A stretch of 19,532 nucleotides of DNA from JBBDXA01 sp040902585. GTDB taxonomy: Bacteria; Planctomycetota; Phycisphaerae; Phycisphaerales; Phycisphaeraceae. The notes below the pieces were generated by a model that searched no databases, had not been told where the DNA came from, and saw only the letters and a list, made by a program, of their open reading frames with translations. The stretch is from the NCBI GenBank assembly GCA_040902585.1, contig JBBDXA010000180.1, forward strand, positions 1-19,532, read 5' to 3'. The position numbers were made by a program, and so were the translations under genes. Shown here piece by piece: positions 9,022-18,181 of the stretch. How positions within the stretch are numbered: the stretch's first letter is position 1; each line of letters begins with the position of its first letter.

Positions 9022-11857
9022 TCATTTCCCATCTCTTACGTGAAGCAGCACCGGCCAGGATGCCTGCACGCCTTCCACCTTCGCGCGGATGTAAAACAGT
9101 CGCGACGTCGGCTTCACCCATGAAGCAGCCGTGATGAAGAACGTCCGCTCCGTCTCTCCTTCCACCACGAGCAACCCGCTCAGGCCGATGTTGTCTACGT
9201 ACACACCATGCGGCATATTGCGACCCGCATCCGCACCGCCGAGTTCCACGCGCCCGTCAAACCCGTTGCGCTCCACGCGCACCATCGCCTCGATCGTCTG
9301 CCCCGGCTCAATCGTCAGCTCCAGCGGCGCATCCGCCTCGCCGCTTGCCGGCTTCGCACTCCCCGCCTTCGCATCGTCCTTCGGCAGGATCATCACCAGC
9401 AGCTTCGGCTTCCCTTCCAGCTTGATCTCACCGAGATTGTTCACCGTCTTGAAGACTTCTTTCCCCTCGACCATCGCCTTTGCCGTGGCCTTCGTCGCCT
9501 TGCTGTTTTCAGCCGTCGTCTCAGGGGCATCGGGCAAGGCGTGGATCGCGCCGTACGCGGAGTCCTGTCCCGCTTCGATTGTGATCGGACTGGTGATGCG
9601 AAAGCCTGGCGGCGCGCCGCTGATATCGACGCGAATCTCGCCGTCGTAGCCGTCGAGCCGATCGACCTTCACGGTGAACTCGCGCCCGCTGCCGGCACTC
9701 ACTTTCGGGTTCGCGCCTTGAATGGAGACATTGAAGTCCGGCCGGCGCGGGCGGATGGTGAGCGTGTACTTGTAAGCTTCGCCGTGGAAGCCGCGCACAT
9801 CGGTGAGACGGGCGAGATACTCACCGTCGCGCGGCGCGGTGAATGTGAGTTGCGAGTCCGCGCCGAAACGACGATTCGAATCGTCATCGTTCTCGAAATA
9901 GATCGGAAATACGGGCAACCCGTTGGGCAGCGGCGTCGCCCCGGCGGGGAGCGGACGAACGATGTAACAAGGCTCGTGCAGCGGATGCGACAGCGGCGTC
10001 GTGTCGAAGTAGTTGTACCGAGCGCCGCTGCCGGGGTACACCATGAAGCCGGAGTCCGGCCCGCGCGGGTAGTGCCAGAGCTTCACCACCTCGCCGTTGG
10101 CGTAGAGGAATTCGTTCAGCTCCATCTCTTCCCAACTCTTCACGCGAAAGTCATCGCTCGTGCTCGAGTCCTTGCCTCGGAAGGTGAAGTAGGAATCCCG
10201 CACGGCCTGAAGGCGCACGCGCTCGATGCGGTTGCCTTCGCTGTCGAGTACTTCGATCTTCGAATCCAGCGGCGACTTGCTGCGGGCAGCGTTCACTTCA
10301 AGGATCCATTGCTCGCCGGCCTTGGCATGAAAGCGGAAGAAGTCCGCATCCGACGCGGCGTCCTTTGCGTTGTTGTGAATCACGCCTTTGATCATTGCCG
10401 GCAGGTCGACCTTCATGGCGGTGCCGGGCGTGTCGTTGGGCTCGCGCTCGTCGAGCATCTGCATCGCGGTATCGGCGATAGCTTTGGGAACAAGGTCAGC
10501 GATCGAATCCGTCGTCGCGGTCGCGTCGAGTTTGATAGTGAACTGGTCGAAGTATCCATCCATTCGACCGACGTTAAACAAATCACGCTTGGCCCAAGCA
10601 CCCAGCGCGGCCGGCACATCCGGCTGCGTCTCGTACGCATGGACCTGCGTGTAGCCCTTCGTTTCCCACAGCTTGATGGTGCCGTCCTCAGCCGCTGAGA
10701 TCAGTCGCGAACCTTCACGCGAAAACGCCAGTTGCACAATTGCCCCTTCATGGGCGAACCGCGCGTGCAGCAGCGGGTTGATCGCAGGTTTCTCGCGCGA
10801 GATGAATTGCCAGACGCGGATGCGGTTGTCCGCGCCCGCCGCGATGATCTGCTTTCCATCCGGGCTGAACAGCACGGCGCTTTGTTCCGCCAGCGGCTGA
10901 TTCAGTGTGTCCAGTCGCTCGCCGTCACTGACGCGCCAGAGCTTGACCGTGTGATCGCCGCTGGCGCTGGCGAGCACCTTGCCGTCGGGGTGGAAGGCCA
11001 GGTCATACACCGCGTCGTTGTGACCGGCGATCTCGCGCACCATCGCACCCGTCTCGGCGTTCCAAACAATGATCTTCTTGTCGTAGGAACACGTCACCAG
11101 CAGTTTGCCATCAGGGCTGAACACCGCGTCGTACATCACATCGCGGTGACCCTGAACTTCGCTCACGACCTTCGCCTGTTTCATGTCAATGATCACCGCC
11201 CGGCCATACAGACCGGCCACACCTGTCGCGGCGACGAGCTTGCTGCCGTCGCGCGAATAACTGAGCGAATTGATCTTGCCGTCGCGCACCCCAATGCTGT
11301 GAACGCTGCGCAGATCCGGTGCGTGCAGTTCGATCACGCCAAAGCGCGCGGCCGCGAGCCATTGGTCATCCGGCGAAATCGCCACGGCCGTAATCGGCTG
11401 CGACTTCTTCGTCAGCGGCTTGATGGAAGGCACATCGAGCGTGGGCACCGTGCCATCCGCCGGGCCTTTGGCGCCGGCATCGATCCACTTCTTCAGGATC
11501 GCGATTTCGTCAGCGCTCGGCGCGGGCTTGTCCTTGGGCGGCATCTTCGGTTTCGACTTGCCGGTGAGCACTTTGATGAGCAGGCTCGCGTCGTTGTCAC
11601 CGGCTTTGATCACTGCGCCGTTCTCGCCGCCCTTCATGAGCAGCGCGAAGGTGTCCATGATCAGGTCGCCATCGGCATCGTCCGCGTTGTGGCAACCGGC
11701 GCAGTATTTTTTCAGGAGCGGGGCGACGTGCTTCGCGAAATCGGGCGCATCGGGAGACCCAGCGGGGGGCCNNNNNNNNNNCCCCCCCCCCCCCCGCCGC
11801 GGCGCACAGCGTCACAACCATCAACATCCATCGCAACGTGTTCAGGTTCAATCCCAT
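9022..11857 (-). CDS. Cytochrome c / WD40 / PPC-domain secreted protein, interrupted by an assembly gap
   Basis: ATG 11857 is preceded by GGAAG six bases upstream and starts a signal peptide (LRWMLMVVTLCAAA). The frame is then lost across the N gap (11772-11781) and resumes as FAKHVAPLLKKYCAGCHNAD, a PSCyt1-type haem site. The open frame from Met at 11658 runs 878 residues: a cytochrome tail with the conserved-looking MPPKDKPAPS; about six WD40 repeats (roughly 85-350, e.g. AVFSPDGKLLVTCSYDKKI); a PPC-like beta domain starting REPNDTPGTA (about 410-490); and further beta-rich extracellular-looking domains. The two sides are one phase out of register, so the true gap length is probably a multiple of three, if the flanking homopolymers are correct. 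Its start is only 17 bases from the stop of the DUF1549/DUF1553 gene, which indicates co-transcription. It probably acts outside the cytoplasm as a scaffold or redox partner; substrate unknown. Confidence 0.88.
11772..11781. other. Assembly gap (10 N) flanked by homopolymers
   Basis: Ten N bases separate GGGGGGCC on the left from 14 C on the right (11782-11795). A fixed run of ten suggests a placeholder, so the real distance is unknown. The gap falls between the signal peptide and the haem motif of the WD40 protein and explains the apparent frame change. Confidence 0.97.
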
Positions 11858-11874
11858 CCGTGTCTTCCGTACTT

Positions 11875-14382
11875 TCAGTGGTTAAACAGAAACTCCCGGC
11901 TGCTCATGATCGCCCAGAACAAATCTTCGACCACCAGCCGCCGCTCCTCCTTCGCCGCGCCATCGAGAATCGCCAGCAACGCCTTCTTCTCCTTCTCCGT
12001 CGCCGTGCGAGATAAGCACGTGAGGTACACATCATCAATCAATTCGCTGTCCGACTTGCTCGCCTCGATCAGCTTCGCCACCCGCCCTTCCTTCGCCGCC
12101 AGCTTGTCGTTGATCGTGTCGCCGTTGGAAATGTGCAGCACCTGCACCATGCTCGGCTCATTCGAGCGTTCACATTCACAAGTAATCTCGCGCGGGTTGC
12201 GGCCGAAAGTCTTCAAGAAGTTCGAAGCGACCGCCGAATCAAAAAGCTGAATCGCCCGCGTGCCTTTGGGATAAAAATCCGTCTTGTTGCGATCCGCGCC
12301 GGGAAAGAGAATCTCCTTGAACTCGGTGGGCACGTCCGTCGCCTGCGAGACGGCATCGAGCAGCACCTCCGCCATCAGGCGGCGCGGGTAGTAGCGCGAA
12401 TAGAAACGCGACTCGGCCGCGTTGCCGGGCAGAGGCATGCTGCTGCGCTGGTAGGTCTCGGATTGCAGGATCGCCCGCATGAGCGATTTGAGATCGAACT
12501 TCGCATCGACGAGATGTTTCGCCGCGGCCGCCAGCAGGGCTTCGTTGCTGGCCGGGTTCGTCGCCCGCATGTCATCGATGGTTTCGACGAGGCCGGTGCC
12601 GAAGTAGTTCGCCCAGATGCGGTTGGTGATTGCCCGCGCGAAGTAGGGATTGTCCGGTGCCGTGAGCCACTTCGCCAGATGCACGCGCCGATCTTCGCTC
12701 GCATCAAAAGGAATCGCCTCGCCATCGAGCGGTGTCGGCGGCTGCGGCTTACCGGTGTTGGGCTGCGTGAGTTCACCCGTGCTGGTGACGAACAGCGTGC
12801 GCAGCCCGTCGCCGTTGCGGGGGTCACCGCCCCAGCCCTTGGCGCGCACGCGCGAAAACAGGTTCGCCATCGCGTAGTACTGATCGTTCGTCCATTTCTC
12901 CAGCGGATGATTGTGACACTTGGCGCAGGCAATCGAGAGGCCGAGGAACGCCTGGCTGACGTTCTCGGTCATCTCCTCGGGCGACTGATGCAAAGCATAA
13001 AAGTTCGTCGCGCCGTTCTCGAAGCTGCTGCCCTGGGCGGTGACGATGAGCTTGACAAACTCATCCCACGGCGTGTTCGTCTCGACATGCTTGCGCGTCC
13101 ACTGGTAATACGCCTTCACCGCCTCAGGCCGCAGCGAGGTGCCGCTGATGAGCAGAATGTCCGACCACTTGTAAGTCCAGTAGTCGGTGAACTGCCCACT
13201 GGCGAGGAGCTTGTCGATGAGTTTGTCGCGTTTGTCCTTCGCATCGTCAGCGAGGAAGGCTCGCGTTTCGTCTGCGGTCGGCAGCGTGCCGATGGTGTCG
13301 AGATAGACGCGTCGAACGAAGGTCGCATCATCTGCCTGCGGCGAAGGCGGAAGATTCAACCGCTGAAGCTGGGCGAGCACGAGGTCATCGATGAAGTTTC
13401 GCCGCGGGGCCTTCGTGTAGACCTCAGCAGCCACCTTGTTGTCATAGGGCACGGTGACGCGGGCGATGGAGATGATGCTGGAGAACCACGCGGTGACCGC
13501 ACCTTCGCCGTGGCCGATGATGCTGATATTGCCGCCCTCACTGACGCGCGCCACCGCTTCATCGGCGCTGCTGAACTTCGCCCAGCGCGTGACATCCTCG
13601 ACGCGGCCATCAGAGTAGTGAGCGAGCACGAGCAGCTGCATGTCCTGCCCCGGCTGAAGCTTCGATCGGTCAGGCAACACTTCGACGCGCGTGAGTTTCG
13701 CATCTGCCTCGCCCGGCGGCACCACACCCCGCGCGATCCAGTCAGCGATCACTTCATAATCCCGCGAGTTCACCTCAAACCGCGTGCCGCCTTTGTGGGC
13801 GATCGCGCCGCTGGGCTTGGCGAGAATCAGGCTGCGGCCGGGGTCCGCGAGTTCGACCCGCCGGCCGCGGGCCTGTTTGGTGATCGTGAAATAATCCTGC
13901 ATCGGGGCGTAGCCGCGTAGGGAAAGTTTGAATCCGCCTTTGCCCGCCAGGGCTCCGTGGCACGCCCCGGAGTTGCAACCGGCCTTGGCGAAAACGGGCA
14001 GCACGTGATTGCGAAACGTCCACGCCGGCGGCTGATCGAACGCGGCGACCGTGACCTTCGCCTCGGCTGACTTTCCGCCGAGCTTCACGGCAACGATCGC
14101 GCTGCCGTTGCCTTTGGGTTGCAGTATGCCGTTTTCGATCACCACGACTTTGGAATCGCTCGATGCGAACTCCAATCCGTCCTGCACCTGGGCGACGACT
14201 TCGCCATCAACCACGCGCACGACGAGCAACGGCTGCGATCCAGCGGGACCGTGCAGTGATATCTCGCGCGGCAGGATGGTGATGCCTTCGGCAGCGAACG
14301 CGGTCGGCGCGGCGGCGATCAGCAGCACCACCATCATCGCGAAGGGGCAACACGTGCGATCACTGTGCGTTCTTATCTTCAT
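11875..14382 (-). CDS. BIG2 / DUF1549 / DUF1553 planctomycete protein with CX4CH haem-like motif
   Basis: This 835-residue secreted protein has a signal peptide (AMMVVLLIAAAPTAFA, cleavage near 30). Two BIG2-like Ig folds lie at about 36-113 and 229-313. A cytochrome-like segment with AGCNSGACHGA (C136, C141, H142) lies between them. DUF1549 (about 327-510) has RRVYLDTIGTLPT and a canonical CAKCH at 486-490. DUF1553 (about 565-830) has NRIWANYFGTGLVE and ends in EFLFNH. The length is normal for this subfamily. The first motif has four residues between the cysteines rather than two, a spacing seen in this family. A weak AAGG lies four bases before ATG 14382. It is in the middle of the trio DUF1501 - this gene - WD40/cytochrome. 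The role is unknown; a secreted redox function linked to polymer use is often proposed for planctomycetes, but that is inference. Confidence 0.93.
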   Translation of the reverse strand: MKIRTHSDRTCCPFAMMVVLLIAAAPTAFAAEGITILPREISLHGPAGSQPLLVVRVVDGEVVAQVQDGLEFASSDSKVVVIENGILQPKGNGSAIVAVKLGGKSAEAKVTVAAFDQPPAWTFRNHVLPVFAKAGCNSGACHGALAGKGGFKLSLRGYAPMQDYFTITKQARGRRVELADPGRSLILAKPSGAIAHKGGTRFEVNSRDYEVIADWIARGVVPPGEADAKLTRVEVLPDRSKLQPGQDMQLLVLAHYSDGRVEDVTRWAKFSSADEAVARVSEGGNISIIGHGEGAVTAWFSSIISIARVTVPYDNKVAAEVYTKAPRRNFIDDLVLAQLQRLNLPPSPQADDATFVRRVYLDTIGTLPTADETRAFLADDAKDKRDKLIDKLLASGQFTDYWTYKWSDILLISGTSLRPEAVKAYYQWTRKHVETNTPWDEFVKLIVTAQGSSFENGATNFYALHQSPEEMTENVSQAFLGLSIACAKCHNHPLEKWTNDQYYAMANLFSRVRAKGWGGDPRNGDGLRTLFVTSTGELTQPNTGKPQPPTPLDGEAIPFDASEDRRVHLAKWLTAPDNPYFARAITNRIWANYFGTGLVETIDDMRATNPASNEALLAAAAKHLVDAKFDLKSLMRAILQSETYQRSSMPLPGNAAESRFYSRYYPRRLMAEVLLDAVSQATDVPTEFKEILFPGADRNKTDFYPKGTRAIQLFDSAVASNFLKTFGRNPREITCECERSNEPSMVQVLHISNGDTINDKLAAKEGRVAKLIEASKSDSELIDDVYLTCLSRTATEKEKKALLAILDGAAKEERRLVVEDLFWAIMSSREFLFNH

Positions 14383-14411
14383 GGAGCCTTGCGTCCTGTC
14401 TTGATCCAGTC

Positions 14412-14524
14412 GGAGTTTCTAAGGAAAGCAGGAAAAGAGGAAGGGAGGAAAGGAATCGGAGCTTGAATATTTTCTGCTACGTTCCTTCCTGCTTTCCTTG
14501 CTTCCTGCTTTCCTTAGAAACTCC
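14412..14524. repeat. 113-bp element with perfect 23-bp terminal inverted repeats
   Basis: GGAGTTTCTAAGGAAAGCAG followed by GAA (14412-14434) is the exact inverse of 14502-14524. The interior is purine-rich on the left and pyrimidine-rich on the right, with a direct repeat TTCCTGCTTTCCTT next to and inside the right arm. It fills the gap between the DUF1501 stop (14530) and the DUF1549/1553 gene (14382). It has no coding capacity, and there is no T tract as in a factor-independent terminator. It is MITE-like or REP-like in form. In RNA it would form a long hairpin that could tune expression within the trio. Confidence 0.88.
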
Positions 14525-14529
14525 CCTGC

Positions 14530-15909
14530 TCAGGTAAACAGTTCTTTGATCGGCCCTTTGCCGAAGTCCACCAGCGGGAACGGCCTTCCCGCCGGGCCGG
14601 GCAGGTGCGATTCGGTGTCGAACCCGAGGCTATGGAAAATCGTCGCTGCCACGATGCCCGGATCGACAGGCTTTTCCGCAGGCGTCGCGCCGATGGGGTC
14701 GCTCTTGCCGATCACGCGTCCGCCCTGCACACCGCCGCCCGCGAAGCCGACCGTGAAACACTGCGGCCAATGATCGCGCCCGCCGGCCGGATTGATGCGC
14801 GGCGTTCTGCCGAACTCGGCGATGTTGGTCACGAGCGTGGAGTCAAGCATGCCGCGCTGGTCGAGGTCTTCGATGAGCGCGCTGTAGCCCTGGTCGTACA
14901 TCGGACAGACGATTGTTTTCATCTGTTCGATGGAAGCGAAGGGCTTGGACCCGTGAATGTCCCAGGAAATAATGTCGAACACGGTAAGGAACGTGTTGAT
15001 GGTGACGAAGCGCACGCCCGCTTCGACGAGCCTTCGCGCGAGCAGGCAGCACTGGCCGAAGCGGTTGAGGCCGTAACGCTCGCGCACCTCGCGCTTTTCT
15101 TTGGAGAGGTCAAACGCTTCACGGGCCTGTTTGCTGGTCATCATGCGGAACGCGGCCTGGAAGTTGCTGTCTAATAGATCCGCGTTCTCCGTGGCTTCAA
15201 AATTGTTCACGGTTTGATCGACGATGTCGCGCATGGCTTTGCGGCGCTCGAGCCGGGCTGTGCCGATGGTTTTGGGAGGGAGCAGATCGGGCACTTGGAA
15301 GTTGGGCTTGCTCGGATCGGCATCGAGCGAAAAGGGATCGTTGGCCTTACCGAGAAAACCGCCGGCCTGACCATTGGGCAGGTTGCCGCCGCCGCGGCCC
15401 ATGAGCTCGGGCAACACAACGAAGGGAGGCAGATCGGTGCGCCTGCCGCGCAGGTGACTGACCACGGAGCCAACGTGCGGCGTCTGCACCCCGCCGGTGA
15501 AGAGCCGGCCGGTCTGCATCATCTGCCAGCCCGCGTCGTGGACAGCCGCGCCGGTGTGATAGCACGACCGCACGAGTGAAAACTTGTCGGCGATCTTCGC
15601 GTGCAGCGGAAGGATTTCGGTGAGCTGAATCTCTTTGGATTTCGTCTTGATGGTGCTGAACGGCCCACGGATTTCAGCGGGCGCATCTGGCTTGGGATCG
15701 AAGGTATCGATCTGGCTGGGGGCGCCGAGGTTGAAGATCATGATGCAGGCGCGGTCATCGTGGTCGCGCTTGAGGAGGCCGGCTTCTTTGGCGTGGAGGA
15801 ACGAGGGGAGCGAGAGGCCAATGGCGCCGAGCGTGCCGACCTGAAGGAAGTCGCGGCGGGTCTGGCCGTTGCAGGTATGGGCTTTGCCTTTGCCTTGAAG
15901 ATCGAGCAT
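14530..15909 (-). CDS. DUF1501 family exported protein
   Basis: This is a 459-residue protein from ATG 15909, which has GGAG seven bases upstream and places a Tat signal at the right distance (QTRRDFLQVGTLGAIGLSLPS, residues 16-36). The open frame extends upstream to 16029, but that extension has no signal-like features. DUF1501 marks are IFNLGAPSQIDTFDPKPDAP (59-78), the HDAGWQMMQTGR region, WDIHG, and the C-terminal EFGRTPRINPAGGRDHWPQC. The family is related to the sulfatase/alkaline-phosphatase superfamily and is abundant in planctomycetes, where it is commonly encoded beside DUF1549/DUF1553 proteins, as here. No enzymatic activity is firmly established for it. It is the first gene of the trio, separated from the second by the 113-bp inverted-repeat element. 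Confidence 0.94.
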   Translation of the reverse strand: MLDLQGKGKAHTCNGQTRRDFLQVGTLGAIGLSLPSFLHAKEAGLLKRDHDDRACIMIFNLGAPSQIDTFDPKPDAPAEIRGPFSTIKTKSKEIQLTEILPLHAKIADKFSLVRSCYHTGAAVHDAGWQMMQTGRLFTGGVQTPHVGSVVSHLRGRRTDLPPFVVLPELMGRGGGNLPNGQAGGFLGKANDPFSLDADPSKPNFQVPDLLPPKTIGTARLERRKAMRDIVDQTVNNFEATENADLLDSNFQAAFRMMTSKQAREAFDLSKEKREVRERYGLNRFGQCCLLARRLVEAGVRFVTINTFLTVFDIISWDIHGSKPFASIEQMKTIVCPMYDQGYSALIEDLDQRGMLDSTLVTNIAEFGRTPRINPAGGRDHWPQCFTVGFAGGGVQGGRVIGKSDPIGATPAEKPVDPGIVAATIFHSLGFDTESHLPGPAGRPFPLVDFGKGPIKELFT

Positions 15910-16025
15910 GGGGCGACTCCGAGTGAACGATGCAGGTCTGTGCGAACATCCAATATAACCGCGCAGGGCGATTCTCCGCTGCCCGCTCTGAAAAGCCGGT
16001 TCCATCGCCGCCAATTCATAACCAA

Positions 16026-18041
16026 TCACTTCGCCAGCGGTGGCGGAAGAATGAAGAACGAAAGATCAGGATCGACCTGCGGCGTGTGCCTCTTGCGCGT
16101 GGTCAGTTCCACACGACTGGCCCAGACCGCCTGGCTGAGGCGATAGGTTCGCAGACGGGCCAAACCTGCCTTCGTGTACTTGCGGGTTCGATCGAACTCA
16201 CGCAGCTCGTACAAGAACCGGGTGAGCTTGTCGCCATCGGCGGGTTGCGCAGCAGCCAGCACGCGCTCGGCGGTCGCGGTCACTTCCTTGTGACTGCGAA
16301 GCCGCGTGCCGTCAGGCCCGTCCGGCCAGTACGTGCCGGTCTGGTCCGGATCATCCGCCTCCAGATGACGGAACATCCTGAGGTAAGCCGCCAGGAGAAT
16401 TTTCTTGACGGCGAAATCGGTGTCCGCGGCTGTGCCCCACGAGCCTTGCTGATAGTTCAGGTAATAGTCCGGATCGCCCGGGCTGGGGCGAAGCGAGGGA
16501 AGGTCATCCTCCATCAACCCGCGCTGCCGCAGCACGCGCTCCATCTGCTGACGGCGGCTCGCGACGGCGATTCGGTTGCCGATGCGGTGAACTTGAAAAT
16601 CGCGAAACTCAGGCGGGGCATCGAGCATCGAACCGACATTGATCTCCAGCCAGGCACCTTCGTGATCGCCATCGTGATTCCATCGAATCTCACCGGCGTG
16701 GGTGTGGGCCGAGAGCGTGAGTGGAATGCCGCCCGCGTCGCGGATGCGATCGAAGCGGGAAGTCGAGGCGACGCCGAGGTCGGCATAAGGATGATGCGAT
16801 GCAACAATCCAGCCTCGACCTTCCTCCTTCATGGTCTTCATAAAACCGTTCACGACATTCTCCTGCGATGTGAGGATGTTGCCGTGAAGTCCCGCCACCT
16901 GGACTTCGTACATCCCAAACGACAGGAGCGTGCGGAACACGCTGAATAAAGCGTGGTCGAGCGAAGGCTGAACGCCGTACTGCGAACTGTCGAGAAGGAG
17001 AAGGCTGATCGGCGGGCGGGCGGCGGGCGGTGTACTCACCGTCGCGCTGGCCGTCGCGCCGGGCGCTTCGCTGATGTCCACCTCCTGCACGATGAACGAC
17101 TTCCACACGTTTCTCTTGTCGATCTGCCAGGCGATGCGGCGGATGTGCGGCTCGCCGGGCCGGACCAGTTCCTTGGGCAACACGAATTCATGATGCTTCT
17201 GATCACCGGTCAACTCCGCCGCCTTGTACACCTCCTCCTGAAGATTCAGCAGCACATTCCAGAATTCGACAAACGAATGCGCCCCTGTATTCGCGCCCGC
17301 TGCGCCGCCCTTGCGCGTCCAACTCGCAAATCGCTTCTCGCACTCGGGCCCCAACGCCGTCGCCAGCGGACCGCTCCAGACCGCGTCCTGCAGGATGAGG
17401 GACGCGAGGTAAAAGCTGACGTAGCGATCCTTCTGCATCGCCTGGCTGGCGAACTTCGCGCCTTCCGCTTCATAGGTCTCAGCCGAGTTGTTCCATTCCT
17501 TGATCAGGCTTGCGATGGTGCGGCTGGAGTTGCCGAAGAAGAATCCGTCGTGATTGCCCGGTGCCATGGCCCATCCGTGCCGCGCGAGCCGCATGTCGCA
17601 TGGGAAGCGGACGAACTCTCCTGTGTTGGAATTATCGCATGCATCACCAAGGTGCAGGACAAATCCATCCGCCATCGCCAGCGCTTCAGTCAACAGATCC
17701 TGTCCGAAGAGATCGAGCTGCGGCGGACGAATGGCACTGCCCGACACATGCATGTCGCTGCCTGAGGTGCGAAAGAGTTCGACGCTGTTGCCGAGCAGTT
17801 CGTGACGCTGATTGTCGGCAACGAGATAGATTCGCGCGGAGAGATTCTCCATGTCCGTGGCGATCACGGGATGGGAAAGCGTCCTACGCTCCAGCAGCGG
17901 CAGACCATAGCTCACGCTGTAGTCCGCGCGGGTCCAACGCCCTTGTTTCGCGCAGCCGTTGATGAAGGGCAACGCGATTGCAAGCAACACGATGGCGATG
18001 ACGCTCGGGCTGAAACGATGATGAAGCCGGGAAATGGTCAC
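16026..18041 (-). CDS. Lipoprotein calcineurin-like metallophosphoesterase
   Basis: I chose GTG 18041: GGGGA lies seven bases upstream, and it gives a 13-residue n-region, a hydrophobic stretch (SVIAIVLLAIALPF) and a lipobox-like INGC with Cys30. ATG 18098 (19 residues longer) is the alternative. The frame runs open to 18281, but that part overlaps the tRNA fragment. Metallophosphoesterase motifs appear in order: SDMH (95-98), LGDACD (131-136), GNHD (162-165), SHHP (about 415-418) and AHTH (445-448). The dimetal site therefore looks complete. The stretch between GNHD and the next histidine is about 250 residues, much longer than in compact family members, and there is a further C-terminal region of more than 150 residues. 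The substrate cannot be read from sequence. The gap to the next gene downstream is 116 bases, so co-transcription with the DUF1501 trio is possible but not shown. Confidence 0.85.
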   Translation of the reverse strand: MTISRLHHRFSPSVIAIVLLAIALPFINGCAKQGRWTRADYSVSYGLPLLERRTLSHPVIATDMENLSARIYLVADNQRHELLGNSVELFRTSGSDMHVSGSAIRPPQLDLFGQDLLTEALAMADGFVLHLGDACDNSNTGEFVRFPCDMRLARHGWAMAPGNHDGFFFGNSSRTIASLIKEWNNSAETYEAEGAKFASQAMQKDRYVSFYLASLILQDAVWSGPLATALGPECEKRFASWTRKGGAAGANTGAHSFVEFWNVLLNLQEEVYKAAELTGDQKHHEFVLPKELVRPGEPHIRRIAWQIDKRNVWKSFIVQEVDISEAPGATASATVSTPPAARPPISLLLLDSSQYGVQPSLDHALFSVFRTLLSFGMYEVQVAGLHGNILTSQENVVNGFMKTMKEEGRGWIVASHHPYADLGVASTSRFDRIRDAGGIPLTLSAHTHAGEIRWNHDGDHEGAWLEINVGSMLDAPPEFRDFQVHRIGNRIAVASRRQQMERVLRQRGLMEDDLPSLRPSPGDPDYYLNYQQGSWGTAADTDFAVKKILLAAYLRMFRHLEADDPDQTGTYWPDGPDGTRLRSHKEVTATAERVLAAAQPADGDKLTRFLYELREFDRTRKYTKAGLARLRTYRLSQAVWASRVELTTRKRHTPQVDPDLSFFILPPPLAK

Positions 18042-18146
18042 GAGATGATCCCCATTGAAGATGGCCGCGAATCGAACCGGAGCCGAAATATATCGCATGA
18101 AAGGCTGTCGTCCAAAGAGACGGGCATTTGAGAGATGACAATTCAA

Positions 18147-18181
18147 TGCGCCCGGCAGGATTCGAACCTGCGACCTGTGCT
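18147..18181 (-). pseudogene. 3'-half tRNA fragment
   Basis: On the minus strand the sequence reads GTCGCAGGTTCGAATCCTGC then CGGGCGCA. That is a T stem of GCAGG/CCTGC, a T loop TTCGAAT, the acceptor 3' strand CGGGCGC and a discriminator A. The matching acceptor 5' strand GCGCCCG is absent in the preceding 150 bases, and no D arm can be built. Homology starts near the 3' side of the anticodon arm and runs to the tRNA end, the part usually duplicated when an integrase targets a tRNA gene. I read it as an attachment-site remnant or broken tRNA, not a working tRNA. Confidence 0.6.

Noticed and set aside
11597..11857. Short minus-strand open frame crossing the N gap
   Set aside because: Its first 25 residues are the real signal peptide of the WD40 protein, but after the gap it is in the wrong phase because the gap length is arbitrary.
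9208..12015. Plus-strand open frames opposite the WD40 gene
   Set aside because: They mirror the coding frame of the cytochrome/WD40/PPC gene, carry no domain, and one runs across the N gap.
12133..13920. Long plus-strand open frame (595 codons)
   Set aside because: Antisense to the well-supported BIG2/DUF1549/DUF1553 gene; rich in Arg, His and Leu, as expected for an antisense shadow in GC-rich DNA.
14412..14524. Ordinary factor-independent terminator
   Set aside because: Arms are 23 bp and 67 bases apart, with no T tract on either strand; form fits a mobile or REP-like element better.
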